From assembly GCF_031454185.1 (NCBI RefSeq), contig NZ_JAVDQI010000001.1, forward strand, positions 570,749-634,748: a stretch of DNA of 64,000 bases, in the 5' to 3' direction. The DNA comes from Methanococcoides alaskense (GTDB lineage Archaea; Halobacteriota; Methanosarcinia; Methanosarcinales; Methanosarcinaceae). The position numbers and the translations under genes were made by a program. Below, in pieces: positions 1-9,801 of this stretch (position 1 is its first letter; every line of letters begins with the position of its first letter). The notes beneath the pieces are model-generated. The model had not been told where the DNA came from. It did no database searches and saw only the letters and a list, made by a program, of their open reading frames with translations.

Positions 1-92
1 TCCTTGATAAGCTGTACAATGGTAGCTTCCTCATTCAATGTGGGAATGAGGATGCAAACATCGTTTTTGTCCAGTGAGGCAGGAATACTCAT
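1..92 (-). CDS. Glycosyltransferase family 2, N-terminal fragment
   Basis: The first 30 codons of a gene run off the left edge of the window. The translation starts MSIPASLDKNDVCILIPTLN and continues with EEATIVQLIK. The pattern of hydrophobic strand, IPTLNEE and then a helix is the start of the GT-A nucleotide-sugar fold in the dolichol-phosphate-mannose-synthase/AglJ-like group. In archaea these enzymes often start or extend lipid-linked glycans for N-glycosylation. The start codon directly abuts the stop of tbp, so the two genes are probably co-transcribed. Only the N-terminus is visible, so substrate and membrane tail are unknown. Confidence 0.7.
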   Translation of the reverse strand, partial: MSIPASLDKNDVCILIPTLNEEATIVQLIK

Positions 93-644
93 TTACAGAA
101 GTCCCATGTTGTCAAGCTGCTGCCTTACAACCTCAACTCCTTGCTCACAGTTCTCAGGTGATTTTCCACCTGTGACCACAAGTTTACCGGAGCTGAAAAT
201 GAGTACTACGACTTTCGGATCAGCGATCCTGTAAACAAGTCCGGGGAACTGTTCAGGTTCATACTCGATATTCTCAAGCCCGAGCCCTATAGCAATTGCA
301 TTGAGATTGAGAGTAGCCTTAAGGTCAGCTGAAGCAACAATGTTCTGTACAGTGATCTCAGGATCTACAATAGTTTCCATGCCGATACCGTTGAGCTTCT
401 TTGCCATATTGCCAATGACTATGTGTACGTCAGCAACGTTCTTAGCACCGGTACATACGACCTTACCGGATGTGAATACAAGGAATGCGGCCTTTGGGTC
501 AGTAACACGATAAACAAGCCCAGGGAATTTCTGCTTGTTGTATTCCGCACCCTCGAATTCCGCTTCGATCTTTATGAGGTCGAACTCTTCAGCAAGTTTA
601 GTTGATGCGACCACGTTTTCTATTTTGATATTATGTTCCGACAT
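93..644 (-). CDS. tbp: TATA-box-binding protein (TBP)
   Basis: This is the archaeal general transcription factor that binds the promoter TATA box and recruits TFB and RNA polymerase. The 183-residue protein is made of two imperfect repeats of about 90 residues. Each carries the TBP signature: FPGLVYRVTDPKAAFLVF with SGKVVCTGAK in the first repeat, and FPGLVYRIADPKVVVLIF with SGKLVVTGGK in the second. The length is standard for archaeal TBP. The gene is first in a leftward unit with the adjacent glycosyltransferase. Methanosarcinaceae may carry several TBP paralogues, and which one this is cannot be told here. Confidence 0.97.
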   Translation of the reverse strand: MSEHNIKIENVVASTKLAEEFDLIKIEAEFEGAEYNKQKFPGLVYRVTDPKAAFLVFTSGKVVCTGAKNVADVHIVIGNMAKKLNGIGMETIVDPEITVQNIVASADLKATLNLNAIAIGLGLENIEYEPEQFPGLVYRIADPKVVVLIFSSGKLVVTGGKSPENCEQGVEVVRQQLDNMGLL

Positions 645-690
645 GTTCTTTGACCTTCAGTATTATAAGGATAGGTATATTCGCAAATAC

Positions 691-706
691 AGTATATATA
701 CTTATA
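691..706 (-). promoter_or_regulatory. Putative TATA box of tbp
   Basis: An AT-rich stretch containing a palindromic TATA-like core (GTATATATAC) lies about 50 bases upstream of the tbp start, in the 106-base gap between scpB and tbp. That spacing would give a 5' leader of roughly 20-25 bases. The assignment rests on position and base composition only. Confidence 0.4.
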
Positions 707-750
707 CCCTTTCCTTTATATATCCATTTAAAAACTATATCAATGAAAAG

Positions 751-1854
751 TCAGTCTTCGAGCTTCTTCAATCCATCGATGATAGCATCATATTTTTTGC
801 ACACCCTCTCAATGAGATCGCCCTCGACAGATGAATGAGTAGGGACCAGAATATCAGCCCCTTCGGTAACGTTCGTACCTTCGCTTGATGTACCATAGTC
901 AGGTGCTATAACTACCCCTTCTGCTGAAATACCAAGGCGCAGATCACTAACGATCCGGGCGATCATATCTGTTGCTGGCCTGACCTTCTTACTGATCACA
1001 AGTGCCTTTGACACATACCTCTCCCTCAGTTCCGTAATGAGTTCGATGCTTTCTTTCACCCTTTCTGGATCAGCCACGTTCTCAAGTAACTTTATGGCAT
1101 CGAGGAGATCATCAAAAGTGGTAGACCGTACCTCAATTATCTCACCGTCATAATTATTTGTTACTTTCTCGACGTAACCTTTTGTTATTACAAGCTTATA
1201 AACATCAGCAAGCTCATCCAGTTCTTCTTCAGTAGGATCATAGGCATTGATCGTCCTGTAGTCCTTTATACCACAAAGGTCCACAAGGGACCTGTACATC
1301 GGAGTAAAACCAATGAACTTGCGTCCCAGCCACCTATCAAGACCTTCCTTACCGCTTTGCTGGCGTGAGAGTTCAACGATCTTTTTCTTGATCGATTCCG
1401 GTTCATTCCTATCAAGACCGAAATAATCTGCAAATAGCGGAGTCGTTTGAAGAAGTTTGGTCCTCCCATGAGGCACTGCTTCAATGAAGCCCCTGTCCTT
1501 AAGTTCCCGAATATGATCATAAACGGAATTGCCCCTCATATCAACGAGCTCCGACTGGACAACGGGTTGATGATAAGCAACCATGGAAAGCGTACGAAGT
1601 ATAGGCGCTTTCAATTCCTTTGGTGCGATGGGACTTATAACATCAGTATATTTTGGTTTGACCTGCATGACATAACGCCCGCCAAGGTCTATGATCTCCA
1701 TTCCGGACTCGCGTGTCGAGTACTCTTCCATCAGGGACCGGATCACAGGTGCGACATTCCTTGCTGACCTATTGAGGACCTTCGCAAGCGTCTGTGTGTC
1801 AACAGCTTCACCAGCCGCAAAAAGTACAGCTTCTATGATCTCTCTATCGCTCAT
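751..1854 (-). CDS. scpB: Segregation and condensation protein B, with long C-terminal extension
   Basis: ScpB is a kleisin-associated subunit of the SMC-ScpAB complex that compacts and segregates chromosomes. Residues 1-170 match the family: tandem winged helices beginning IIEAVLFAAGEAVD, and the motif LRTLSMVAYHQPV followed by RGNSVYDHIRELKDRGFIE. Bacterial ScpB usually ends at about 180-200 residues. This protein is 367 residues long, and its second half (about 180-367) is acidic, mostly helical by eye, and unassigned. It follows scpA by 16 bases in the order smc-scpA-scpB. The extension could replace or add a contact absent from the bacterial complex; that is inference. Confidence 0.9.
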   Translation of the reverse strand: MSDREIIEAVLFAAGEAVDTQTLAKVLNRSARNVAPVIRSLMEEYSTRESGMEIIDLGGRYVMQVKPKYTDVISPIAPKELKAPILRTLSMVAYHQPVVQSELVDMRGNSVYDHIRELKDRGFIEAVPHGRTKLLQTTPLFADYFGLDRNEPESIKKKIVELSRQQSGKEGLDRWLGRKFIGFTPMYRSLVDLCGIKDYRTINAYDPTEEELDELADVYKLVITKGYVEKVTNNYDGEIIEVRSTTFDDLLDAIKLLENVADPERVKESIELITELRERYVSKALVISKKVRPATDMIARIVSDLRLGISAEGVVIAPDYGTSSEGTNVTEGADILVPTHSSVEGDLIERVCKKYDAIIDGLKKLED

Positions 1855-1870
1855 TTATTTCCCCTTCAAA

Positions 1871-2713
1871 TCATTCAATGACAGCTGGGGGAAGCACAAA
1901 TAATTCCCCGAAAAGTTCTTCCTGTGCCAACAATACCTTTTTCTCAGAAGCAAGGAACAGCAGTGAGATATACGTCATCAATCTTTCCGAGCGGCTTCCG
2001 GACCAGTCTACAAGGTCCGAGAACATAACTTCATCCCTAGTTCTAAACAACTCTTCCAGAGAAGTATAAAGAGTGTCCACCCTGCCGCGTATATCCTCCT
2101 CATGGGCTATCCCGAGCACATCGTCTGTAGTGACCCTATCAAACACTTCAAGACGGCGGCGTATTCTGCGGTCTTTCCTTCTGGTCTCGACCTTTTCCGC
2201 CTTCTTAAGCTCAGTGATAAGCTCTTGAAGAGTGACCGGCCGGGTTGCAGTACGGCGTATAGGAAGCTTTGGTACTGGATATTCCTTGATGTCATAAAAA
2301 TCCATGTCATCGTCCAGGAGATCATCATCCACTTCCTCTTCTTCCTGAACGATACCTATAGATTTCATCCTGAGAAGAATAGATGCATATAGAAGTGTCC
2401 TTCCTGAGATCCTGAGGTCCATTATCTTAAGATCTTCTATATATGCCAGAAACTTATCTGTAACTTCGACAATATCAATATCCCAGGGATTAATATCCCC
2501 GTTCTTCGCAAGGGTGACGAATATCTCCACAGGTTCACAGAGAACATCATCGGATATCTCTATCTGCGATTCATCGACACCGAGGGAGCGAAGGGTCTCA
2601 AGAAACTCAGGATCAATGGAACTACCGGATATTTTGACGACCTCATCGATGCCAGCGCCTGCTTCATCCATACTTGCATCGATCCCTTCAGGCTCCTCTG
2701 GAATATCGTTCAA
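1871..2713 (-). CDS. scpA: Segregation and condensation protein A (kleisin)
   Basis: ScpA is the kleisin subunit that bridges the two SMC heads. Evidence is 280 residues with the ScpA-type helical stretch NGDINPWDIDIVEVTDKFL, then GRTLLYASILLRMKS, and a C-terminal winged helix ending in TYISLLFLASEKKVLLAQEE. The first 45 residues are acidic and of low complexity. The start codon overlaps the smc stop by 4 bases, so translation is probably coupled and the two products made in proportion. Order and strand agree with an smc-scpA-scpB operon. Confidence 0.93.
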   Translation of the reverse strand: MNDIPEEPEGIDASMDEAGAGIDEVVKISGSSIDPEFLETLRSLGVDESQIEISDDVLCEPVEIFVTLAKNGDINPWDIDIVEVTDKFLAYIEDLKIMDLRISGRTLLYASILLRMKSIGIVQEEEEVDDDLLDDDMDFYDIKEYPVPKLPIRRTATRPVTLQELITELKKAEKVETRRKDRRIRRRLEVFDRVTTDDVLGIAHEEDIRGRVDTLYTSLEELFRTRDEVMFSDLVDWSGSRSERLMTYISLLFLASEKKVLLAQEELFGELFVLPPAVIE

Positions 2714-5700
2714 CGTAATTTCACACCCGTAATGCTTGTGATATTGTTCTCCTGCATGGCCACACCAATGGTACGCTCAGCCGCCTCTATCATCGGCTTA
2801 CGCAGGGACACGACGATAAACTGTGCCTTACCCTTTGCTTTTTTAACACGCTGTGCAACACGGTCAGCGTTCGCACCATCAAGGAACATATCGATCTCAT
2901 CGAATGCGTAGAAAGGTGCAGGGCGATACTGCTGGATAGCAAAGACAAATGCCAGTGCAGTAAGACTCTTCTCCCCACCGGACATTGCTTCCAGACGCTG
3001 CAGGGTCTTCTCCTTTGGCTGTGCCCGAAGGGTAAGTCCACCATTGAAGGGTTCGTCAGTATCATCAAGTACGAGTTCCCCGGAACCATCAGAAAGTTCG
3101 TGGAAGATCTCCTTGAAAGGTTCGTTGATACCATGGAAAGTTTCCATGAAAGCATCTTTCTTGAGCGTCTCATACTGATCGATACGAGAAAGGATCTGTT
3201 CCCGTTCATTAAAGAGAATGGCCCTTCTGGTCTTAAGGTCCACGACCCTTCCATCCACCTCATCGTATTCATCGATGGCTCTCATGTTAACAGGCTCGAG
3301 ACGTTCCATGGCCTTCTCGATGGAGGCGATCCTTGTGCTAACTGTCTCATAATTAGGAACATCCTCGACCTCTTCGATACCACGCCTCACAAGTTCCTCC
3401 TTCAGGTCCTTTGTCTGGTCCACAAGAGCATTGAGAGTAGCTTCCAGTACCATCATCGCCTTGTCCGCATCATCGAGTTTTGATCGAACGAAAGCAAAGT
3501 CCTTCTCGGCCAGATTGTATTCGGTCTGCTTCAGAGCACGCTTCTGTTGCATATCCCTGAGCTCTTCGGTCAGTTCCTTCTCACGCCTTTGCTTTTCCTC
3601 GAGATCGAACTCAAGTTCAGCTATCTTGGCCTTGAACCCGGCAACACGTTCCCGATGAGTGGATTTTTTCTCTTCCATCTCTTTTATAAGCTGACGATCA
3701 TCTTCGATCTTCTTGGAAGCATATTCATGATCAAGGTTCAGGGCATTGATATCCGCCTCGATATCACGTATACGCCCATCCAGCCTGCGCAATTCCTCAT
3801 CGACACGATCAGCCTGTTTGTTAAGCTCAGGAACTTCAGAATCAGACAGTTTCTCATCAAGGACAGCGATCTCAGCTTCAAGCTCTTTGGAACGCCCTTC
3901 CATCTCTGCCTTCCTTGAAGCGACCTGTTCCATCTCTTCACGAAGCTTTGCCCTCTCCCCTTCGATCTGCTCAAGCTCATTGTTCTTAGCTTCAATAAGC
4001 TGCGTAAGACGTTCAGCCCTGCCGCCGATCTCTTCAAAGATCATTTCCTTCTTAGATATCTCTTTTTCAAATTCGTGGATCTCACGCTTGAGATCAGCAA
4101 TATGTCCCTCGACAGCATCCAGTTTCTTGATAGCAGTATTGCGTCTTGATTCAAATTCGGTAAGCTGCTCTGCGATCTTGAACAATTTATCCTTCTCAGC
4201 AGCCGCAAATGAGAGTCCGGAATTTCGCCCCATCGAGCCACCGGTCATAGCACCGCTTTTCTCAATGACCTCTCCTTCGAGAGTTACCATACGAAGGCCG
4301 CCAATTAGACGGCGTGCGTTCTCAAGCGTATCCACAATAAGGGTATCTCTGAAGACATACCAGAATGCCGCTTCGAACTTATACTCAAAATCGATAAGAT
4401 CGATAGCATAGCCCACAACACCCTTCCTGTCAGAAAGGTCCTTGTACGGCCTTCTTGATTCCATCTTGCTCAGAGGAAGGAAGGTTGCACGGCCTCCACG
4501 CTGCTGTTTCAGGAACTGGATGGCCCTTGATGCATCCTCATCGGTCTCAACGACCACTGCCTGCATACGTCCCCCGGCAGCAACGCTGAGAGCATTTGCA
4601 TATTTCTGATCGACACTTCCAAGCTCTGCTATGGTCCCATATATTCCGGGAAGACCATGATGCTTCTTCTCGGCAATGATCATGTCAACGGCTTTTGAAT
4701 AATTACTTGTGTCCTCCGCAGCACGCACGCGCGCCTCAAGCAACGCATAGTCCTGCTGATGTTTGCGTAATGTGACATCAAGGTCAGTAACAACGCTCTT
4801 GATCTGGAAACGGTTACTTTCAAGATCATCAAGATCGCGGGTATGAGAATTGATCTGCTCCGTTAGCTTCTCTATATCATACTGTGCAGACTTCGTATCA
4901 CTGTCAGAGGACTCGGATTTACCCTTGGCATCCGTGATCTCGTTCTCGATATCCCTTACCTCAGCAGACTTCCTCCTCAACGAATCCAGCAAACGGTCTT
5001 CCTGACGCATAAGTTCACTTTTATCGTTCTTCACGGTCTCAAGTTCGGACTTGAATACTGAAAGCTCATCACGCGTCTGTGCGAACTTCTCATCCACATC
5101 AGATATCCTGCTTTGCAGGATCATTCTCTCGGTCTTCCTTTCAGAGATCTCAGAGAGAATACTGTCCTTACGAAGTGATTCTTCAGAAAGCTTAGAATCA
5201 ACATCGTTGATCTTGTTCTTTGTTCCCTCGATATCAAGGAAAGCTTTCTTGCGTCTGGAATCAATATCTTCGATCTCATTGTCTGCAAGCTCGATACTAT
5301 TGACACATCGGGATACTTCTCCCTTTATTCCCTCGATGTCTTTTTTGACCTGTATCTGCTCGTCCTCGCCCATCCTCTGTATCTCAGATGTGAGCCCAGT
5401 AAGCTCCTTCTCGATCCCTGCAAGCTTCTCCTTCCTCTCCTCGATAGATAATTGCAGCTTTTCCTGCACTTCTTTCTTGAAAGAAATATCCTTGTCGACA
5501 TTCTCAAGTTCAACTTTTGCATCCTTGAGCTTGGAAAGAAGTACGAAACCCTCGAACTTCATCTTCTCCTGCTTGAGTGCCTGATACTTGACCGCCTGAT
5601 CACGTTCCACCTTGAGCTTCTCGAGCTGTTTTTCCACTTCCTCGATCAGTATATCCGCCCTTTCAACGCGTTCCCTGACGATCTCAAGTTCATTGAGCGC

Positions 5701-6234
5701 CCTGTCCCTCTTGTTATCGAACTCAGCAACACCGGCGATCTCATCGATGATCTTACGCCGCTCGTTCGGGGTCATTGTAATGATGCGGGTAACATCTCCC
5801 TGCATGACAACATTGTAACCTTCCGGCGTCACTCTTGCCTTTGAAAGATAATTATGGACCTCAGTGAGGCTCACAGCCTTGCCGTTAAAATAGAAGTAGC
5901 TATAATAGCCATTATCAGTCTCCCTGATCTTTCGACTTATGGTAACCTCATCGGCATCCACCGGCATCTCACGGTCAGTATTATCGAATTTAATAGTAAC
6001 CTGTGCAAAATCCGGCCTTTTTGCCTTGTCGCCATTGTATATCAGATCAGTAAGTTTTTCAGCCCTTAATGTTCGTGAGCTCGAAAGACCAAGAACAAAA
6101 AGGATACCATCGATGATATTTGATTTCCCGCTTCCGTTCGGACCGGAAATGGTAGTAAAATCATCAAAGAACGGTATCTTAACTTTTTTGCCAAAAGATT
6201 TGAAATTTATAAATTCAAGTTCCTTAATATACAC
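2710..6234 (-). CDS. smc: Chromosome segregation ATPase SMC
   Basis: SMC is a ring-forming ATPase that organises the chromosome with ScpA and ScpB. The 1,174-residue length is typical. The N-terminal head has Walker A GPNGSGKS at residues 31-38. Long coiled coils flank a hinge around residues 510-650 (HGLPGIYGTIAELGSVD, then VVGYAIDLIDFE, then GAMTGGSMGR). The C-terminal head carries the ABC signature LEAMSGGEKSLTALAF and Walker B FYAFDEIDMFLDG. It is the first gene of the smc-scpA-scpB unit, 19 bases downstream of the unknown 270-residue gene. Confidence 0.98.
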   Translation of the reverse strand: MYIKELEFINFKSFGKKVKIPFFDDFTTISGPNGSGKSNIIDGILFVLGLSSSRTLRAEKLTDLIYNGDKAKRPDFAQVTIKFDNTDREMPVDADEVTISRKIRETDNGYYSYFYFNGKAVSLTEVHNYLSKARVTPEGYNVVMQGDVTRIITMTPNERRKIIDEIAGVAEFDNKRDRALNELEIVRERVERADILIEEVEKQLEKLKVERDQAVKYQALKQEKMKFEGFVLLSKLKDAKVELENVDKDISFKKEVQEKLQLSIEERKEKLAGIEKELTGLTSEIQRMGEDEQIQVKKDIEGIKGEVSRCVNSIELADNEIEDIDSRRKKAFLDIEGTKNKINDVDSKLSEESLRKDSILSEISERKTERMILQSRISDVDEKFAQTRDELSVFKSELETVKNDKSELMRQEDRLLDSLRRKSAEVRDIENEITDAKGKSESSDSDTKSAQYDIEKLTEQINSHTRDLDDLESNRFQIKSVVTDLDVTLRKHQQDYALLEARVRAAEDTSNYSKAVDMIIAEKKHHGLPGIYGTIAELGSVDQKYANALSVAAGGRMQAVVVETDEDASRAIQFLKQQRGGRATFLPLSKMESRRPYKDLSDRKGVVGYAIDLIDFEYKFEAAFWYVFRDTLIVDTLENARRLIGGLRMVTLEGEVIEKSGAMTGGSMGRNSGLSFAAAEKDKLFKIAEQLTEFESRRNTAIKKLDAVEGHIADLKREIHEFEKEISKKEMIFEEIGGRAERLTQLIEAKNNELEQIEGERAKLREEMEQVASRKAEMEGRSKELEAEIAVLDEKLSDSEVPELNKQADRVDEELRRLDGRIRDIEADINALNLDHEYASKKIEDDRQLIKEMEEKKSTHRERVAGFKAKIAELEFDLEEKQRREKELTEELRDMQQKRALKQTEYNLAEKDFAFVRSKLDDADKAMMVLEATLNALVDQTKDLKEELVRRGIEEVEDVPNYETVSTRIASIEKAMERLEPVNMRAIDEYDEVDGRVVDLKTRRAILFNEREQILSRIDQYETLKKDAFMETFHGINEPFKEIFHELSDGSGELVLDDTDEPFNGGLTLRAQPKEKTLQRLEAMSGGEKSLTALAFVFAIQQYRPAPFYAFDEIDMFLDGANADRVAQRVKKAKGKAQFIVVSLRKPMIEAAERTIGVAMQENNITSITGVKLR

Positions 6235-6253
6235 AACATTCCTCGGTAATGGA

Positions 6254-7066
6254 TTATAAAGATCTTCTGCGAGTCGTTGTGATCACCGTATCTTCACCAT
6301 CACGATCTTCCACAGTCTCAAGTTCGGTCTCAGAACGCCTGCTCAATGACTTCCCATCTTCAGCGACAATATATTCACAGTCATCGTTCTTTGGGGTTGG
6401 AGGAGTACTTCTTTCAAATGGGGACCTCATATCATTTGCAACAATGTATTCAGAAGGAATACTATCCTGCGGACTCTGCACTGGCTCCTCTACCTTTATT
6501 TCACGGATTTTCATATTGATCTCGCCAGAATTAATAAGGTTGCCCCAGTTCGAACCTGAAGATGTCTGTGACACAGGCGATCTTGCTTCCTGAGCCTTTA
6601 GATCAGGAACTGGCACCTCAACTGCGGGTTTTGGAACTGACCTCTGACCAAAAAGGGAGTCAGTAAGACGAATTTTTGATCCAGGAACCGCTTCCAGAGG
6701 TTTTTGTGCCGAAACATCAAAGGCCATATCAGTTATAGACTTTGCAAATCCGAGGTCTGATCTTGGAAGATCTTTCCTAAGAGATCTCAACTGAGATTTC
6801 TGGTCGAGAAGTTCATCCATCATTCCATTTATATTGCTTGAAAGTTCCTTTACGTCCTGCTCGATCCTGTTGAGCCGATTGTTGATATCAAGGTCGTTCT
6901 TGAGGTCATTACGGAGCTCCCTCATGATAGAATCACGAAGATTAGTGCTTATTGCCTCCATACCTACTTCCTTTTCAACTAGCTTCCGCTCAAGCCTCTC
7001 TATTACAAAGTCTCTGTTCTCGGCGCTCATTAGATCCCTCGCAAGTCGTCCATCCCTTATGTTCAA
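6254..7066 (-). CDS. Unknown coiled-coil protein between rad50 and smc
   Basis: I do not recognise a family. The 270-residue protein has a charged helical N-terminal half (residues about 1-95) with heptad-like spacing and repeated NDLKND/INNRLNRIEQDVKEL-type segments, consistent with a coiled coil. The second half is Pro/Ser/Glu-rich and probably disordered, ending in the basic patch TTRRRSL. No membrane segment or signal peptide is seen. It lies between rad50-mre11 (68-base gap) and smc (19-base gap) on the same strand. A role with one of these complexes is suggested only by position. Confidence 0.75.
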   Translation of the reverse strand: MNIRDGRLARDLMSAENRDFVIERLERKLVEKEVGMEAISTNLRDSIMRELRNDLKNDLDINNRLNRIEQDVKELSSNINGMMDELLDQKSQLRSLRKDLPRSDLGFAKSITDMAFDVSAQKPLEAVPGSKIRLTDSLFGQRSVPKPAVEVPVPDLKAQEARSPVSQTSSGSNWGNLINSGEINMKIREIKVEEPVQSPQDSIPSEYIVANDMRSPFERSTPPTPKNDDCEYIVAEDGKSLSRRSETELETVEDRDGEDTVITTTRRRSL

Positions 7067-7134
7067 ACCATTATCCTGGCTTTAATAGGCTAAAAGATAT
7101 AATATATCTTATGGTTGCATTTTTTCGAAAAATG

Positions 7135-9801
7135 TCATTTGCCGGATATTGAAGAGCTATTTGTGATAGGGTCTTTCTCAACGACAAAAACATGGTCTGC
7201 TGAATCTATCAATGACTCATCGTGGGATACTATCAATATCTGACCAACCCCAATATTCCTCATCATATCGATAAGTTTGATCAACTGATGGACGTGACCA
7301 CGGTCAAGGAAAACAGTAGGCTCATCAAGGATCAGTGGCGGCAGCTCGGTACTACCCGTACTTCCCGGTGCGTTTGCCAGCAAACGGTATATGGCACACC
7401 GAAGGACCAGATTGAATATTGCCCGCTCCCCCCCACTCAATAACTTGGGTTCAAGAGGCGTACCGTCCTTCTCGTATATCGTCAGATTGTATTCCGGATC
7501 AAGGCTGATATGAGAATAGGCATTGTTTGTGTACATAAAAGAGAATATCTCGTTCAGTAACCTGTCAAGAGCGTCAATGTTCTTCGCACGAAGCTCCACG
7601 CGAAGACGCAGATACATCGTTTCAAGTTCCTCTGCATCCCGATAGACTGCTGCAAGGAAATCCTTCTTGTTCACCAACATCTTCTGCTTTAGCTTAAGCT
7701 CGTTCAGTCGCTGGATATCCCCTTCGATCCGTCCGATCTCCTTGTGGAGTTCACCCTTACGCCTATCCCGCATTTCCACCTCAGAGACGATCCCATTATA
7801 TGCACTTTCATACTGAGATCTATCTGCCTGGAGCTTCTTCAGATCAACGTCCCCCAATGCCTCATCAAGTTTAAGGATGCGTTGCTTACGTTCATTTATC
7901 TGCGACTCGAACAGTTCTATCTTTTCCAGTCCGTTTTTCACCCCGTCCTGAAGACGGTTGATGTTACTTTGTATATCCCGGACCTTCAGAATATTGGAAC
8001 GTATCTGCCTTGCTGCCTCCAGTTTATGCAATAACTTCCCATGAAGTTCCTGTGCAGCGGACTCCTCACTTTTAAGAGACTCCATCCCACTTTTCAGCTC
8101 AGCTATCGAACGCTTGCATTCATCGATCTGTTTTTCAAGATCTAGTACCTTATCATTTTCTTCCTTGATGGAACTTAGATGCTCCTCTATACCCTTCTCA
8201 ATGGAAGTGATCTCGCTCTTCTTAAGCAATAACTGCTTTTCAGCCTCAGCTATCGCTTTAATGATATCCCGCACATTCCTTACACGTTCCACCTTTACCT
8301 TGATCTCTTCCTGGTCTGCCCTTATCAGTTCCAGCCCATGGACAAGCTCAGTTTTCTGACCCTCATCCCCAGCGCTCTCTTCGCATACTTTAGAACCCTG
8401 AAGGTCCTGCCCGCAGGTAGGACAAAGCCCCTTGCTAAGAAGGTCTTTGCTTTTCTGTATCTTTTTCTCAAGTTCTGCAACCTTGGTAGATATTTCTTTT
8501 TCTTTACCGTGAAGCTGTGTTTGCTTAAGGTTCAAAAGTTCAGAAATATCATCAATACCATCCAGCTTATCTTCCGCAAAACCGAGTTCTTTTGCGTCAC
8601 CGTACTTATTTTGGATGATCGATCCGATCTGTTCGACGTCTCCCAGACACTTTTTGAGATCATTTTTTACAGATACGACTTTCTCTTCCCGGGTTCGTAT
8701 GCTACCAACCGAATTTTTCAGTTGTTTGTTCAGATTCAGGAGGAAATTATTTTGAGCTGCCTCATTGTTCAATGCGAGCTCTCTTTTTTTGACAGCAACG
8801 TTAAGCCCATCCCGCGCAGAAATTTCCTGCTTTTCAAGATCAGTAACACATCCCTCGATATCAGAACCATCTGCGACCTCTATCAGTACTAAAAGGGAGA
8901 CATTGGAACTATTAAGGGCCAAAATATCCTTGTTCCCTGAGTCCACCTGAGCCCTGGAACTCTCGATATTGGCATGCTCCTTTGAGATATTGATCTTGAA
9001 ATCCTTTATCTCAGAATCGGCCTTTTTCTTCTGTTCCAAGGTCTCAGAATATTTCCCGATACGGTCACCGATAGATTCGATCAGCTCTTTAGCCCGTTCT
9101 TTTTTTGACCCGAGGTCCAGAATCGCTTTTTCGATCCCGGTCACTTCGGTCCTGAGGCCGTTGAGGACCTGATAAGGTTTTGAACCTTCAAGGACCTCAA
9201 TGTCAGCAATATTATCCTTAAGACGTGCATCAGCCTCCCTCTGGTGCCTCCCAACACCAACCCTTGCACTGCTTGCACGTTCCCTGTATTCTTCAAGCTT
9301 GCCTATCTGAAGAAGGTCATCGATCATTCGCTGCCGGTCTTTTGTCTTGGCGTTGATGAGTACATCAATTTCTCCCTGCCTGATGTATACACAGTTAGTG
9401 TAGGCTTCCTCATCCATTTTCAGAAGTGCCTTTACAGCTTCATATGTCTGATTTGCCTGGTCCACCATCACTTCATCATTTATCTTGAAAACAGACCTGT
9501 TGTTCGATGCCTTGCCGGACCTTGCATCTACCTTATACCCCTGCTCGATACTGTAATCATTCCCCTGATTCTCGAAATCCACAACAATTGATGCTTTTGT
9601 AGCCCCTTTTCGAATAATATCCGAAATTACGAAATCCTTTGAAAGAGCCCGACTTCCGAAAAGCCCTGTAAAACAGGCTTCCAGCAAACTGGATTTACCA
9701 CTGCCGTTCACACCGGATACAACAGTAACACCATCATTGAAACTAATATCAAGGTCACTGTAACTCCTGATATTCTCAACACGTACTCTTTTAAGTTTCA
9801 C
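7135..9801 (-). CDS. rad50: DNA double-strand-break repair ATPase Rad50
   Basis: Rad50 is the ATPase and tethering partner of Mre11 in break-end processing. Evidence is 888 residues, Walker A GVNGSGKS at 30-37, a Q-loop segment NCVYIRQGEID, and two coiled-coil arms around the zinc hook CPTCGQ near residue 460. The C-terminal signature LLSGGERAIFNLVLR near residue 785 is followed by Walker B PPLILDEPTVFLD and HD-containing VSHDE. The start overlaps the mre11 stop by 4 bases, the standard archaeal mre11-rad50 pairing. Confidence 0.97.
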   Translation of the reverse strand: MKLKRVRVENIRSYSDLDISFNDGVTVVSGVNGSGKSSLLEACFTGLFGSRALSKDFVISDIIRKGATKASIVVDFENQGNDYSIEQGYKVDARSGKASNNRSVFKINDEVMVDQANQTYEAVKALLKMDEEAYTNCVYIRQGEIDVLINAKTKDRQRMIDDLLQIGKLEEYRERASSARVGVGRHQREADARLKDNIADIEVLEGSKPYQVLNGLRTEVTGIEKAILDLGSKKERAKELIESIGDRIGKYSETLEQKKKADSEIKDFKINISKEHANIESSRAQVDSGNKDILALNSSNVSLLVLIEVADGSDIEGCVTDLEKQEISARDGLNVAVKKRELALNNEAAQNNFLLNLNKQLKNSVGSIRTREEKVVSVKNDLKKCLGDVEQIGSIIQNKYGDAKELGFAEDKLDGIDDISELLNLKQTQLHGKEKEISTKVAELEKKIQKSKDLLSKGLCPTCGQDLQGSKVCEESAGDEGQKTELVHGLELIRADQEEIKVKVERVRNVRDIIKAIAEAEKQLLLKKSEITSIEKGIEEHLSSIKEENDKVLDLEKQIDECKRSIAELKSGMESLKSEESAAQELHGKLLHKLEAARQIRSNILKVRDIQSNINRLQDGVKNGLEKIELFESQINERKQRILKLDEALGDVDLKKLQADRSQYESAYNGIVSEVEMRDRRKGELHKEIGRIEGDIQRLNELKLKQKMLVNKKDFLAAVYRDAEELETMYLRLRVELRAKNIDALDRLLNEIFSFMYTNNAYSHISLDPEYNLTIYEKDGTPLEPKLLSGGERAIFNLVLRCAIYRLLANAPGSTGSTELPPLILDEPTVFLDRGHVHQLIKLIDMMRNIGVGQILIVSHDESLIDSADHVFVVEKDPITNSSSISGK

